From CAYMEV01 sp964431655 [NCBI: uncultured bacterium] (GTDB taxonomy: Bacteria; CAYMEV01), in the NCBI GenBank assembly GCA_964431655.1, contig CAYSKJ010000162.1, positions 1-6,842 of the forward strand: a stretch of 6,842 bases of DNA, given 5' to 3'. Below, one piece after another: positions 1 through 6,361 of this stretch. Under the pieces are notes generated by a model. It had not been told where the DNA came from and ran no database searches. It worked only from the letters and a program-made list of their open reading frames with translations. The translations under genes and the position numbers were made by a program. Within the stretch, counting starts at the first letter, position 1. The number at the start of each line of letters is the position of its first letter.

Positions 1-92
1 CCGAAAAGCTCCCTTGATGCATCATCGTAAGTTCCTGCATACTTCAGGTTTCGTTTCTCAATATAATCAATATTTTTGATATCAGTTTTCAT
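1..92 (-). CDS. Partial gene, possible GyrI-like / AraC effector-binding domain protein (N-terminus only)
   Basis: Only the first 30 codons are inside the window; the gene continues past the left edge. The minus strand reads MKTDIKNIDYIEKRNLKYAG and then TYDDASRELF. The start is supported by AGGTGA (minus strand, positions 103 to 98), five bases before the ATG at 92, and by a promoter just upstream. A short beta strand, then a Tyr-x-Gly-x-Tyr turn and the beginning of an amphipathic helix resemble the opening of GyrI-like small-molecule-binding domains, which occur alone or at the end of AraC-type regulators (typical opening: IxxxPxxxVAYxRHxGPY). Here the resemblance is partial, since the usual R/H-x-GPY is replaced by AGTY. 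The reading frame is fairly secure and the family assignment is tentative. It is transcribed divergently from the receptor gene and shares its upstream region. Confidence 0.55.
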   Translation of the reverse strand, partial: MKTDIKNIDYIEKRNLKYAGTYDDASRELF

Positions 93-111
93 GATGATCA
101 CCTGGTTAATA

Positions 112-140
112 AAATTAATTATCAATTATTCTAATGTCAA
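112..140 (-). promoter_or_regulatory. Promoter of the divergent minus-strand gene
   Basis: Read on the minus strand, a perfect TTGACA (140 to 135) is followed after exactly 17 bp by TAATTT (117 to 112), which keeps the first, second and last bases of the TATAAT consensus. Transcription would begin near 105, giving a leader of about 13 nt that still contains the AGGTGA ribosome-binding site. This is a sigma-70-type prediction from sequence only. Confidence 0.5.
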
Positions 141-181
141 CATAAAACATAATTTGCATAAAGCAGTGCAGGCCATAAAAG

Positions 182-190
182 AACATTGTT
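182..190. promoter_or_regulatory. Candidate operator, palindromic core AACATTGTT (copy 1)
   Basis: AACA-T-TGTT is a perfect odd-centred palindrome. The identical 9-mer recurs at 275 to 283 in the same intergenic region, centres 93 bp apart. Copy 1 lies between the divergent promoter and the rightward promoter candidate. Its flanks do not extend the symmetry, so it would be a weaker site than copy 2. A role in binding the TetR protein encoded downstream is inference. Confidence 0.3.
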
Positions 191-209
191 GCAAATATTA
201 ATTTTTTTC

Positions 210-239
210 TTGATAGTATTAGCTCAGTAAGATTAAAAT
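210..239 (+). promoter_or_regulatory. Candidate promoter for the receptor-TetR operon
   Basis: TTGATA (210-215) and TAAAAT (234-239) each match the sigma-70 consensus at five of six bases, with an 18-bp spacer. A start near 246 would give a leader of about 63 nt that carries the palindrome at 271-287. Two alternatives lie closer to the gene: a perfect TATAAT at 283-288 with no good -35 box, and TATAGT at 293-298 with a poor TTTATA-like -35. The second would give a nearly leaderless mRNA. The sequence does not decide among the three. Confidence 0.35.
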
Positions 240-270
240 ACAAAATTATGTTTCCATCTGTAATAATGCT

Positions 271-296
271 TTATAACATTGTTATAATTTGTTATA
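271..296. promoter_or_regulatory. 17-bp palindrome plus extra half-site, candidate operator
   Basis: TTATAACATTGTTATAA (271-287) is a perfect inverted repeat around T279. A further half-site TGTTATA (290-296) repeats the right arm (280-286) ten bases, about one helical turn, downstream. The palindrome overlaps a TATAAT box (283-288) and ends 21 bp before the receptor start codon. Location and symmetry fit a repressor operator, for example autoregulation by the TetR protein of this operon. A short RNA hairpin is also possible, but no T-run follows, so it is not a terminator. Confidence 0.45.
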
Positions 297-308
297 GTAA
301 AATATTCT

Positions 309-3300
309 ATGATTAAAATAAATAATATTGCATATAAACTGCTGAATTTGATAAAAATAATACTGGAGCATATTACCGGCAATATTCTGCTCCTGGCATT
401 ATCATCCGCAGTATCCTCACTGCTGTTCTGCCTTATTTTTACCAGTGGAGATATGGAGCTTTTCTACAGGGCTTTTCTGCTGATGTTCCTGAGTTTTTCC
501 ATGATTGCAGTTCTGACAGGCCTTATAATGCATAATGAAATAGGCATTTACATAAGCCTTCTTGATCTGTCCGCCAGCTCTAACATAAGAAAGATTCTTT
601 CACAGAAAAAACCTTCCGATTCTTCTTTGCTCAGGAATGCCATCTTCACAGCATCCTTTTTTCATAAGATTCTTTCAAAGCTTAACCAGACTGAGGAGAA
701 CCTCTATAATGAATCCGAGACACTTCAGAGGATATCAGGCGAGCTTTATACCAGCAGCCGGCACCAGCAGAATGCCATCAGCTATGTCATGTCCTCTTCA
801 CAAAAGATAGACAGCCTCCTGGAAAGCACAAACAGCAATATTAAAAAGGTGGAAAAAAATGCTGTCCAGACCCTGGAAACATCAGCCCTCATTGAAAACA
901 ACTCCGCTAATATCCAGGTTCTTCTGGATGACCTGATAAAATATATCCAGGATGAAAAAGATATTCTGAAAAGATCAGAGGAAGCATTCAGGGATTCCAG
1001 CATGTTAGTTGAAAGCATAAACAATTTTACCCTTAATACAACAAGCGCTATGGATGAGCTGAAATCTGCCGCCTATGATACTCACAGTAATATATTGAAG
1101 ACCATTGATCTTCAGAAAGAAGTATTCCGCAAGGTCCAGTACAGTGAGGCAATCACCTCCGGCTACGGACAGGACATCTCTGATATAAGGAATAATCTCT
1201 CAGCCACACTGGACATCATTGAAATGCTTAAATCCTATTCTGAACAGATTAACAAGGTATTAGCAATAATAAACAAAATATCCAAGCAGACAAACCTCCT
1301 GTCTCTGAACGCCAATATTATTGCTGCAAGCTCTCCGGAAGATAAAAAATCCTTTGCTGTTGTTGCAGATGAGATTCATTCGCTTTCCAAAAAGACAATA
1401 TCTTCCACATCTGAAATATTACAGATAATAAGCAATATAGACAGAAGCATAAACATGAGCAGTGAGGCATCCCAGGCAAGCCTTAGCATTGTTGACCAGA
1501 CCCAGGTATTCGGCAGGCAGGTCAGCAGAAACCTGCAGGCAATCCTGGATATTGCCAGGAAAAGCATTATTAACTTTGAAACCATACAGAATTCCAATAC
1601 TCTTCAGATAAACCGCATAGAACAGGTCATGGAAAGAACCAGGCTCTCAGGGCAGAAGGTTGCAGGTCTTTTTAATCATAATTCAAGGCTTCAGACTGAA
1701 TTCCAGCATTTAATGGACCTGTCCACCCAGCTTATTGATATTACCAACGGCCTGAAGGGCAGGATGTCAATCCAGCTTGCCAACACAAAGTCGCTTATTG
1801 ACAATACAGGCCATATCAGCACTCTGGTAAACGCCATAGTTGAGAGTTCCTCCAGCATAAAAAAACAGAGCCTGGGCATCCTGGAATCCTTCAATGATGT
1901 CAGCAATATCTCCCGGCAGGCTTTATATACCGTAAAGGACCTTACAAATATCTCTTACCAGATCCATAATGAATACAACAGGATACAGTCGCTTACCGAA
2001 TATTTCACTGCCTTTACGCCAAAAAGGGGAAATACCCTGAGAATTTTTTTCCCCCCCATTGATATAGACTTCAGCTATGACCCTGCGCTATGCAGGTTAA
2101 TAGAAGCAGTCCCTCTTTACCGGGCAGTTTATGAAACCCTGGTAGAGACTGAGTCCGGTTATGAAATAATTCCTCTCTTATGTGAGCGATACGAGGTATC
2201 CCATGACTTTTCAGAATATACCTTCCGCCTCAAAGACAATGTTTATTTCCACAACCTTAAAAAAATGACCTCATCGGATGTTAAATTTTCATTTGAGAGG
2301 CTGTGGCATGTCCTTGGAGATAATGCAGAAGGTTACCTGGGATCTATCAAAGGCTGGGAAGCCTTCTCAGGCAACGGTTCTGACAGTCTGGCGGGCATAC
2401 AGGTACTTGATGAACTTACCCTAAGGATTACCCTTGGCAAATCCCTGCCCTATTTTCTTCAGATTCTCTCAACAGTCGCCATGTCCATTGTCCCGGCTTC
2501 AGAAAAATTCGCCATTGACAAACCCGTGGGAACAGGCGCATACCGGTTTTTGCAAAGGGAGGGACAGAATATAATTCTTGAAAAATTTGACAGCTACCAC
2601 ATTGACAGCCTGCCCTATGCCAGTTATGTTCATTTTATCTCCAAGGAGAAAAAGGATATTTTAGAGACAGACTACCATATAGTACCGGGGCATCAGCTGC
2701 CCACCAGAAATGTTTTTACTGATATAGACAAGCTGGTGAATACTCAAACAGAGCTCAATTCGGAAATACTGGACCCCAACAGCGTATCCTACCTGATCCT
2801 TAATGCAAAGGTCTACCCCTTCAATATAAAGGAAGTAAGGCAGGCAGTATTTTTATGCATAGACAGAGAACGGCTGGTTGAGCAGGTTTTCAACAGGATT
2901 AACAAAAAGGCGGAAAGTATAATACCTCCGAACGTTTTCTCCTATGAACCCAGAAAAGACCTGATAAGGCATGATATGGCCCATGCAGGGAACCTGGTAA
3001 AGAGGGCCGGAATAAAAACCCCTGTTAAATTGAAATATTTCACCAATACTGAGCGGTTTCAGGACCCTGCAATAAATTATGTCTTAAACAGTATTTCAGC
3101 CCTCGGCATTGAAGTTGAATATATCTTTGCAGGCCCCAGGGAATACGAAATCCAGAAATCTGAATCGGCAATGACACTTATGATATGGTTTGCAGACTAT
3201 CCTGACCCTGACAATTTTTTCAGCACCTTTGCCAGCGAAAATATTGACAACAGGGCTTTAGGCTGGATAAATGAGGAATATATCTCCATAATAAGCCAGG

Positions 3301-3524
3301 CAAGAACCGAAACTGACATGCACAAACGCAAAAGGCTGTACAACAGGGCTGAGGAAATCCTTCTGGATGATGCAGTAATAATCCCCCTTTACTATAATAA
3401 ATACTTTCTCTTTCATCACTATGATGTAATATGCCCGATCAAAACAGTTTTTCCATTTTATGATATAAAATCCTGCTGGTTCTACAGCGGAAATAAAGAA
3501 AAAATAAACAAAAACGGAGAGTAA
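309..3524 (+). CDS. Chemoreceptor (MCP signalling domain) fused to a C-terminal family 5 solute-binding domain
   Basis: This is a 1071-aa membrane sensor. Hydrophobic segments at about 24-44 and 54-74 are joined by a loop of under ten residues. Lysines before the first and Arg/Lys after the second place both ends in the cytoplasm. No HAMP domain is recognisable. Residues 104-570 lack proline except at Pro343 and form two near-equal helical arms around a chemoreceptor tip (321-367: QTNLLSLNA at 327-335, FAVVADEI at 349-356). Residues 575 to about 1060 are a complete SBP_bac_5 (oligopeptide/nickel-type) domain, with FHN...TSSDVKFSFERL (647-665), PVGTGAYRF (739-747) and ADYPDPDNF (962-970). Domain order and topology put the binding domain in the cytoplasm, unlike ordinary periplasmic SBPs. 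No NWETF-like CheR tether ends the protein. The ATG at 309 has no clear Shine-Dalgarno; an in-frame TAA at 285-287 limits upstream extension and no alternative start codon lies between. Ligand unknown. TetR follows after 2 nt. Confidence 0.9.
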   Translation: MIKINNIAYKLLNLIKIILEHITGNILLLALSSAVSSLLFCLIFTSGDMELFYRAFLLMFLSFSMIAVLTGLIMHNEIGIYISLLDLSASSNIRKILSQKKPSDSSLLRNAIFTASFFHKILSKLNQTEENLYNESETLQRISGELYTSSRHQQNAISYVMSSSQKIDSLLESTNSNIKKVEKNAVQTLETSALIENNSANIQVLLDDLIKYIQDEKDILKRSEEAFRDSSMLVESINNFTLNTTSAMDELKSAAYDTHSNILKTIDLQKEVFRKVQYSEAITSGYGQDISDIRNNLSATLDIIEMLKSYSEQINKVLAIINKISKQTNLLSLNANIIAASSPEDKKSFAVVADEIHSLSKKTISSTSEILQIISNIDRSINMSSEASQASLSIVDQTQVFGRQVSRNLQAILDIARKSIINFETIQNSNTLQINRIEQVMERTRLSGQKVAGLFNHNSRLQTEFQHLMDLSTQLIDITNGLKGRMSIQLANTKSLIDNTGHISTLVNAIVESSSSIKKQSLGILESFNDVSNISRQALYTVKDLTNISYQIHNEYNRIQSLTEYFTAFTPKRGNTLRIFFPPIDIDFSYDPALCRLIEAVPLYRAVYETLVETESGYEIIPLLCERYEVSHDFSEYTFRLKDNVYFHNLKKMTSSDVKFSFERLWHVLGDNAEGYLGSIKGWEAFSGNGSDSLAGIQVLDELTLRITLGKSLPYFLQILSTVAMSIVPASEKFAIDKPVGTGAYRFLQREGQNIILEKFDSYHIDSLPYASYVHFISKEKKDILETDYHIVPGHQLPTRNVFTDIDKLVNTQTELNSEILDPNSVSYLILNAKVYPFNIKEVRQAVFLCIDRERLVEQVFNRINKKAESIIPPNVFSYEPRKDLIRHDMAHAGNLVKRAGIKTPVKLKYFTNTERFQDPAINYVLNSISALGIEVEYIFAGPREYEIQKSESAMTLMIWFADYPDPDNFFSTFASENIDNRALGWINEEYISIISQARTETDMHKRKRLYNRAEEILLDDAVIIPLYYNKYFLFHHYDVICPIKTVFPFYDIKSCWFYSGNKEKINKNGE
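2044..2057 (+). repeat. T7C7 homopolymer tract at the MCP/solute-binding domain junction
   Basis: Seven T are followed directly by seven C, encoding the end of I579 through P583, where the signalling module ends and the solute-binding domain begins. Both other frames close at once: TGA at 2060-2062 after a one-base gain, TAG at 2065-2067 after a one-base loss. Slippage at replication or transcription would therefore produce a receptor of about 584-585 aa lacking the binding domain. A functional role is inference, but the tract itself is plain in the sequence. Confidence 0.6.
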
Positions 3525-3526
3525 AT

Positions 3527-4150
3527 ATGGGAAGAAACAAACAGTACCGCGATAATTACATTGAGTTCACAAAAAACCTTATCCTGGAAAAGGCCGTAGG
3601 TGTTTTTCTTGAAAAATCCTTTTTCCTTTCCACCATCCACGACATAAGCTCGGCAGCAGAAGTCAGCATCAGTACCATCTACACCTATTTCAAAAACAAG
3701 GACAATATACTTTCTGAGCTTTTCAAGAGGAAATGGGTGCCTCTGATGACAGAGCTGAAAGAAAAGATACAGGCTGTCCCTGATGACAAAGACAGGATGT
3801 ATAATGTTTTCAGGGTCTGCATTGAGAACATAGACCTGGAGCAGGATCATATACTTGTTCTCTTTCTGCATGCAAGGGTAATGGGGCATCTCAACGAATA
3901 TCATTACATCAATCCCCTGGCTGACCTTTTTTCCTACATTGACAAAATTATTGAGGATCAGAAGAAGAAGGGGCACATATCAAAGGACCTGGATACCCTG
4001 ACCATAAGGTATATATTCTCCTCCATTATCGACGGGGCAGTATACTATACCTTTCTTTCAAAGAAGAAGATACTCAAGGGCAATATGCATGAGAACTACA
4101 GGGAAAAGTTCCTCTCCATTGTGAAGAAGTTTGTAGGCAGTCTTCAGTAA
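3527..4150 (+). CDS. TetR/AcrR-family transcriptional regulator
   Basis: This is a 207-aa protein, the usual length of the family. The N-terminal DNA-binding domain (about residues 16-62) is typical: a first helix with the alanine/phenylalanine pattern EKAVGVFLEKSF, then TIHDISSAAEVSISTIYTYF (36-55), where the recognition helix ends in the family signature Y-x-Y-F-K-N-K. The rest (about 70-207) is all-helical and would form the ligand-binding and dimerisation domain; its ligand cannot be read from sequence. The start is supported by GGAGAG (3516-3521), five bases before the ATG and inside the end of the receptor gene. Only two bases separate the receptor stop from this start, so the two are very likely co-transcribed and translationally coupled. 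TetR proteins are usually repressors that also act on their own operon, which makes the palindromes at 182-190 and 271-296 natural candidate targets (inference). The C-terminal half loosely recalls FadR-like acyl-CoA-responsive members, but this is not firm. Confidence 0.9.
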   Translation: MGRNKQYRDNYIEFTKNLILEKAVGVFLEKSFFLSTIHDISSAAEVSISTIYTYFKNKDNILSELFKRKWVPLMTELKEKIQAVPDDKDRMYNVFRVCIENIDLEQDHILVLFLHARVMGHLNEYHYINPLADLFSYIDKIIEDQKKKGHISKDLDTLTIRYIFSSIIDGAVYYTFLSKKKILKGNMHENYREKFLSIVKKFVGSLQ

Positions 4151-4202
4151 AGAGTCCATATATAAGAGAATATTATTGCTTTTTTAATTTTCTCAAATAT
4201 CA

Positions 4203-4228
4203 TACTTCCTAAACTTTTTTAGGAGGTA
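4203..4228 (+). promoter_or_regulatory. Hairpin sequestering the Shine-Dalgarno sequence of the transaldolase gene
   Basis: Positions 4203-4213 pair with 4218-4228 in an 11-bp stem (ten Watson-Crick pairs, one T-G wobble at 4206/4225) closed by the four-base loop CTTT (4214-4217). The 3' arm contains the entire AGGAGGT (4221-4227), which stands nine bases from the GTG start at 4236. When folded, the ribosome-binding site would be hidden. The base composition (mostly A-U below and above a CC/GG core) gives moderate stability. It is not a terminator: no T-run follows, and the next gene begins immediately. What opens it (temperature, a ribosome, a protein or a small RNA) is unknown. Confidence 0.6.
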
Positions 4229-4235
4229 GCAATAA

Positions 4236-4886
4236 GTGGAAATTTTCCTGGATACAGCTAATATTGAGGAGATTAAAAAGGCTGTCGACTGGGGTTTATG
4301 CGATGGTGTAACTACCAATCCTTCCCTCGTTTCGAAGGAGAATGCCCCCTACAGGGAGCATATTGCGCAGATAGCCGCCCTGGTTGACGGTCCGGTCAGC
4401 GCAGAGGTCATATCAACGGATTATGACGGGATTATTAAAGAAGCCCGCTCTCTGGCGCAGATTGCCGATAATATAGTAATTAAAATTCCTATAAACACTA
4501 ATGGACTGAAGGCTATGAACACCCTCAGCAGTGAAGGCCTTTCCATAAATACTACCCTTATATTCAACACCTTCCAGGCCCTTTTCGCTGCCAAAGCAGG
4601 CAGTGATTATGTAAGCCCCTTTATAGGAAGGCTGGATGATATCGGGGAAAACGGAATGGAACTGGTAAGCCAGATACTGAATGTTTTTCAGAACTACGGC
4701 ATTGATACACAGGTTATTGTGGCAAGTGTAAGGCATCCCGGGCATGTCCTGGAGTCCGCTCTGCTGGGGGCAGATATAGTTACCCTGCCCTTCGGCGTCC
4801 TGGAAAAGCTGGTCAAGCATCCCCTGACGGATATAGGCCTGGTTAAATTCCTGGAAGATTCAAAAAAGATTGATATCAAGTTCTGA
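4236..4886 (+). CDS. tal: Transaldolase, short (fructose-6-phosphate aldolase-like) type
   Basis: This is a cytoplasmic enzyme of the non-oxidative pentose phosphate pathway. It transfers a dihydroxyacetone unit from fructose 6-phosphate or sedoheptulose 7-phosphate to an aldose phosphate acceptor through a lysine Schiff base. The protein has 216 aa, matching the short TalC/FSA-type single-barrel family. Visible landmarks are FLDTAN (4-9, Asp6), GVTTNPS (24-30, Asn28), Lys83 in VIKIP as the Schiff-base lysine, and the SPFIGRLDD stretch (127-135). Two positions separate transaldolase from fructose-6-phosphate aldolase in this family: Glu57 (Gln59 in E. coli FSA) and Phe129 (Tyr131 in FSA, Phe178 in TalB). 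Both are of the transaldolase type here. The start is GTG, preceded by an in-frame TAA and a strong AGGAGGT nine bases upstream, which lies inside a hairpin. Its stop overlaps the next start. Confidence 0.93.
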   Translation: MEIFLDTANIEEIKKAVDWGLCDGVTTNPSLVSKENAPYREHIAQIAALVDGPVSAEVISTDYDGIIKEARSLAQIADNIVIKIPINTNGLKAMNTLSSEGLSINTTLIFNTFQALFAAKAGSDYVSPFIGRLDDIGENGMELVSQILNVFQNYGIDTQVIVASVRHPGHVLESALLGADIVTLPFGVLEKLVKHPLTDIGLVKFLEDSKKIDIKF

Positions 4887-6361
4887 TGGCCATGAAAAAG
4901 CTCATTTTGATTTTCCTGGTTCTTTCCCTGCTTTTATTTGCCTGTTCCTCAAGAAAAGACCTTGCTGACCGTTTTCCGGCGAAATACAGGGGCTTCTATA
5001 ATCTTACAAAGTATGTCCTTACTGAAGGAGAATTTGATGAATTCCTGTCCCTGCCGGAAAATAAGCAGGAACAGTATGTAATAGATTTCTGGGAAAAGAC
5101 AAATCCCTTCCGGGACACCCTTACCAATGAATTCCGGGACCTCCTCATAAAAAGGACAAAAGAGGCGGATGAAAGGTTTACCTTTGCAAAAACCATGGGT
5201 TCAGATACTGACAGGGGAATGATATACATAATGTATGGCCCCCCTGATGATATTGAGACCAGGGACCACGATAAGGAATACGACACCAGTATCCGTGACA
5301 TGTCTCAGAGGCGCGAAACCGAAGCAGACATTGCAGGCGACTACAGGAAGGAAAAAAACTATGAATACTGGACTTATGATAATACTCTCGGCCTGAAACC
5401 TGGTACAACCGTCACCTTTGTTGATGATTATTCCTCCGGCCAGTATAAACTGCTGTCCAACCTGCTGACCTACCAGGACAGGAATATTCCAAACCCCTTA
5501 AGGCTTTATCTTACCGAAGAAGGCAGGGTATTATACCAGAGGGAAAGCATTACGGAAAAAAAGAGCATCCTCCAGAAACTGGATGAAAAAAAACAGCTGG
5601 TAATAAACCTTGATTATGGCGCATTTCCAGTAAACAGGAGCCATTATGAGGTCCTTGCCATGATATATATCCCCCTGAGAAACCTTGTTTTTATTGAAAA
5701 TGACATAAGCCAGGCAGTATCCATAGTAGACGTGGAGGCAGTATTTACCGGCAAGGAAGACGATATAAGCAAAAGCTTCAATGAACAGATTGTAATACCC
5801 CAGGACCTGCTGGCCAGGTATCAGTCCACCGGCTCATACCTGATGAGCATAGCCTTTGCAATCCCCATGTCCGACTATTCCCTGGATATTACTGTAACTG
5901 ACGTAAGAACGAAGAACGAAGGCAGTTCAAGCCTCGAGATCTCCCCCGTTCATCCCGTAAAGGCAGGCTCCTCGGAGCTTTTCTGCAGTGATATTCTGCT
6001 GAGTGCGCAGGATGAGGAGAGAATCTTCACAAAAAGAGAAAACAGGCTTATACTGGAAGACAAGAGTTTCAAGCCTGTATACGGGAATGTATATTCCAGG
6101 ACAAAACAGCTCCTGCTTTACCAGGACATATATGCCGAAGGCAATAACCTGCCCCAATCCCTGGATATAATGATTACCCTGAGATCAAAGAAAACCGGTG
6201 CAGTCATATCCTCAACACAATACAGCGCTCAAAGAAGAAACAGCAGGTACATAACAAGCACTTTGGTTGATGTTTCAAAAATCACTACCGGTCATTATGA
6301 AATTACCCTGACCTTTAACGGCCAGGTACTGAAAGCTAAAGATTTTTACTTTCTCAGATAA
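4886..6361 (+). CDS. GWxTD-family lipoprotein
   Basis: This is a 491-aa exported lipoprotein of unknown function. Residues 3-19 are a Lys-Lys start plus hydrophobic core, followed by the lipobox LFAC with Cys20 as the lipidation site. Ser at +2 is compatible with outer-membrane sorting under the E. coli rule. Residues about 48-190 match the GWxTD domain: a helical lead (FDEFLSLPENKQEQYVIDFW), DERFTFAKT, the core GSDTDRG (105-111) followed by IYIMYGPPDDIE, then YEYWTYDN (159-166) and a TVTFVDDYSSGQYKLL strand region. The motif's tryptophan is serine here. Residues about 200-491 look beta-rich, possibly with Ig-like folds, and end on a DFYFLR strand. The ATG at 4886 shares bases with the transaldolase stop (TGATG), which favours translational coupling. 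A second ATG at 4892 would remove two residues and leaves the signal intact. Neither has a clear Shine-Dalgarno. The next gene follows after 28 nt. Confidence 0.85.
   Translation: MAMKKLILIFLVLSLLLFACSSRKDLADRFPAKYRGFYNLTKYVLTEGEFDEFLSLPENKQEQYVIDFWEKTNPFRDTLTNEFRDLLIKRTKEADERFTFAKTMGSDTDRGMIYIMYGPPDDIETRDHDKEYDTSIRDMSQRRETEADIAGDYRKEKNYEYWTYDNTLGLKPGTTVTFVDDYSSGQYKLLSNLLTYQDRNIPNPLRLYLTEEGRVLYQRESITEKKSILQKLDEKKQLVINLDYGAFPVNRSHYEVLAMIYIPLRNLVFIENDISQAVSIVDVEAVFTGKEDDISKSFNEQIVIPQDLLARYQSTGSYLMSIAFAIPMSDYSLDITVTDVRTKNEGSSSLEISPVHPVKAGSSELFCSDILLSAQDEERIFTKRENRLILEDKSFKPVYGNVYSRTKQLLLYQDIYAEGNNLPQSLDIMITLRSKKTGAVISSTQYSAQRRNSRYITSTLVDVSKITTGHYEITLTFNGQVLKAKDFYFLR

Noticed and set aside
531-650. 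HAMP domain after the second membrane segment of the receptor
   Set aside because: The stretch after residue 74 lacks the usual proline/glutamate signature and helix-connector-helix hydrophobic pattern of HAMP, so I do not call it.
3482-3976. A 164-codon open frame on the minus strand opposite the TetR gene
   Set aside because: It lies wholly opposite a well-supported TetR gene and the receptor end, its protein shows no recognisable family pattern, and it has no credible ribosome site. It is an antisense shadow.
4166-4194. GAGAA/TTCTC inverted repeat with a T-run, possible terminator after TetR
   Set aside because: The stem is only five bp with a 19-base loop, and the T-run lies inside the loop instead of after the stem, so it is not a credible intrinsic terminator.
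4203-4228. The strong hairpin as a transcription terminator
   Set aside because: No T-run follows the stem and its 3' arm is the ribosome-binding site of the next gene. Translational control fits better.
4413-4820. A 135-codon minus-strand open frame opposite the transaldolase gene
   Set aside because: The plus strand carries an unmistakable catalytic family here. The antisense product has no domain-like features.
4236-4886. Fructose-6-phosphate aldolase instead of transaldolase
   Set aside because: The discriminating positions are Glu57 and Phe129, the transaldolase pattern, instead of the Gln and Tyr of E. coli FSA.
5586-5593. A8 tract in the lipoprotein gene as a slippage site
   Set aside because: It encodes ordinary Glu-Lys-Lys codons in the middle of a domain, and A-runs of 7-8 occur elsewhere in this AT-leaning DNA. 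There is no link to a domain boundary.
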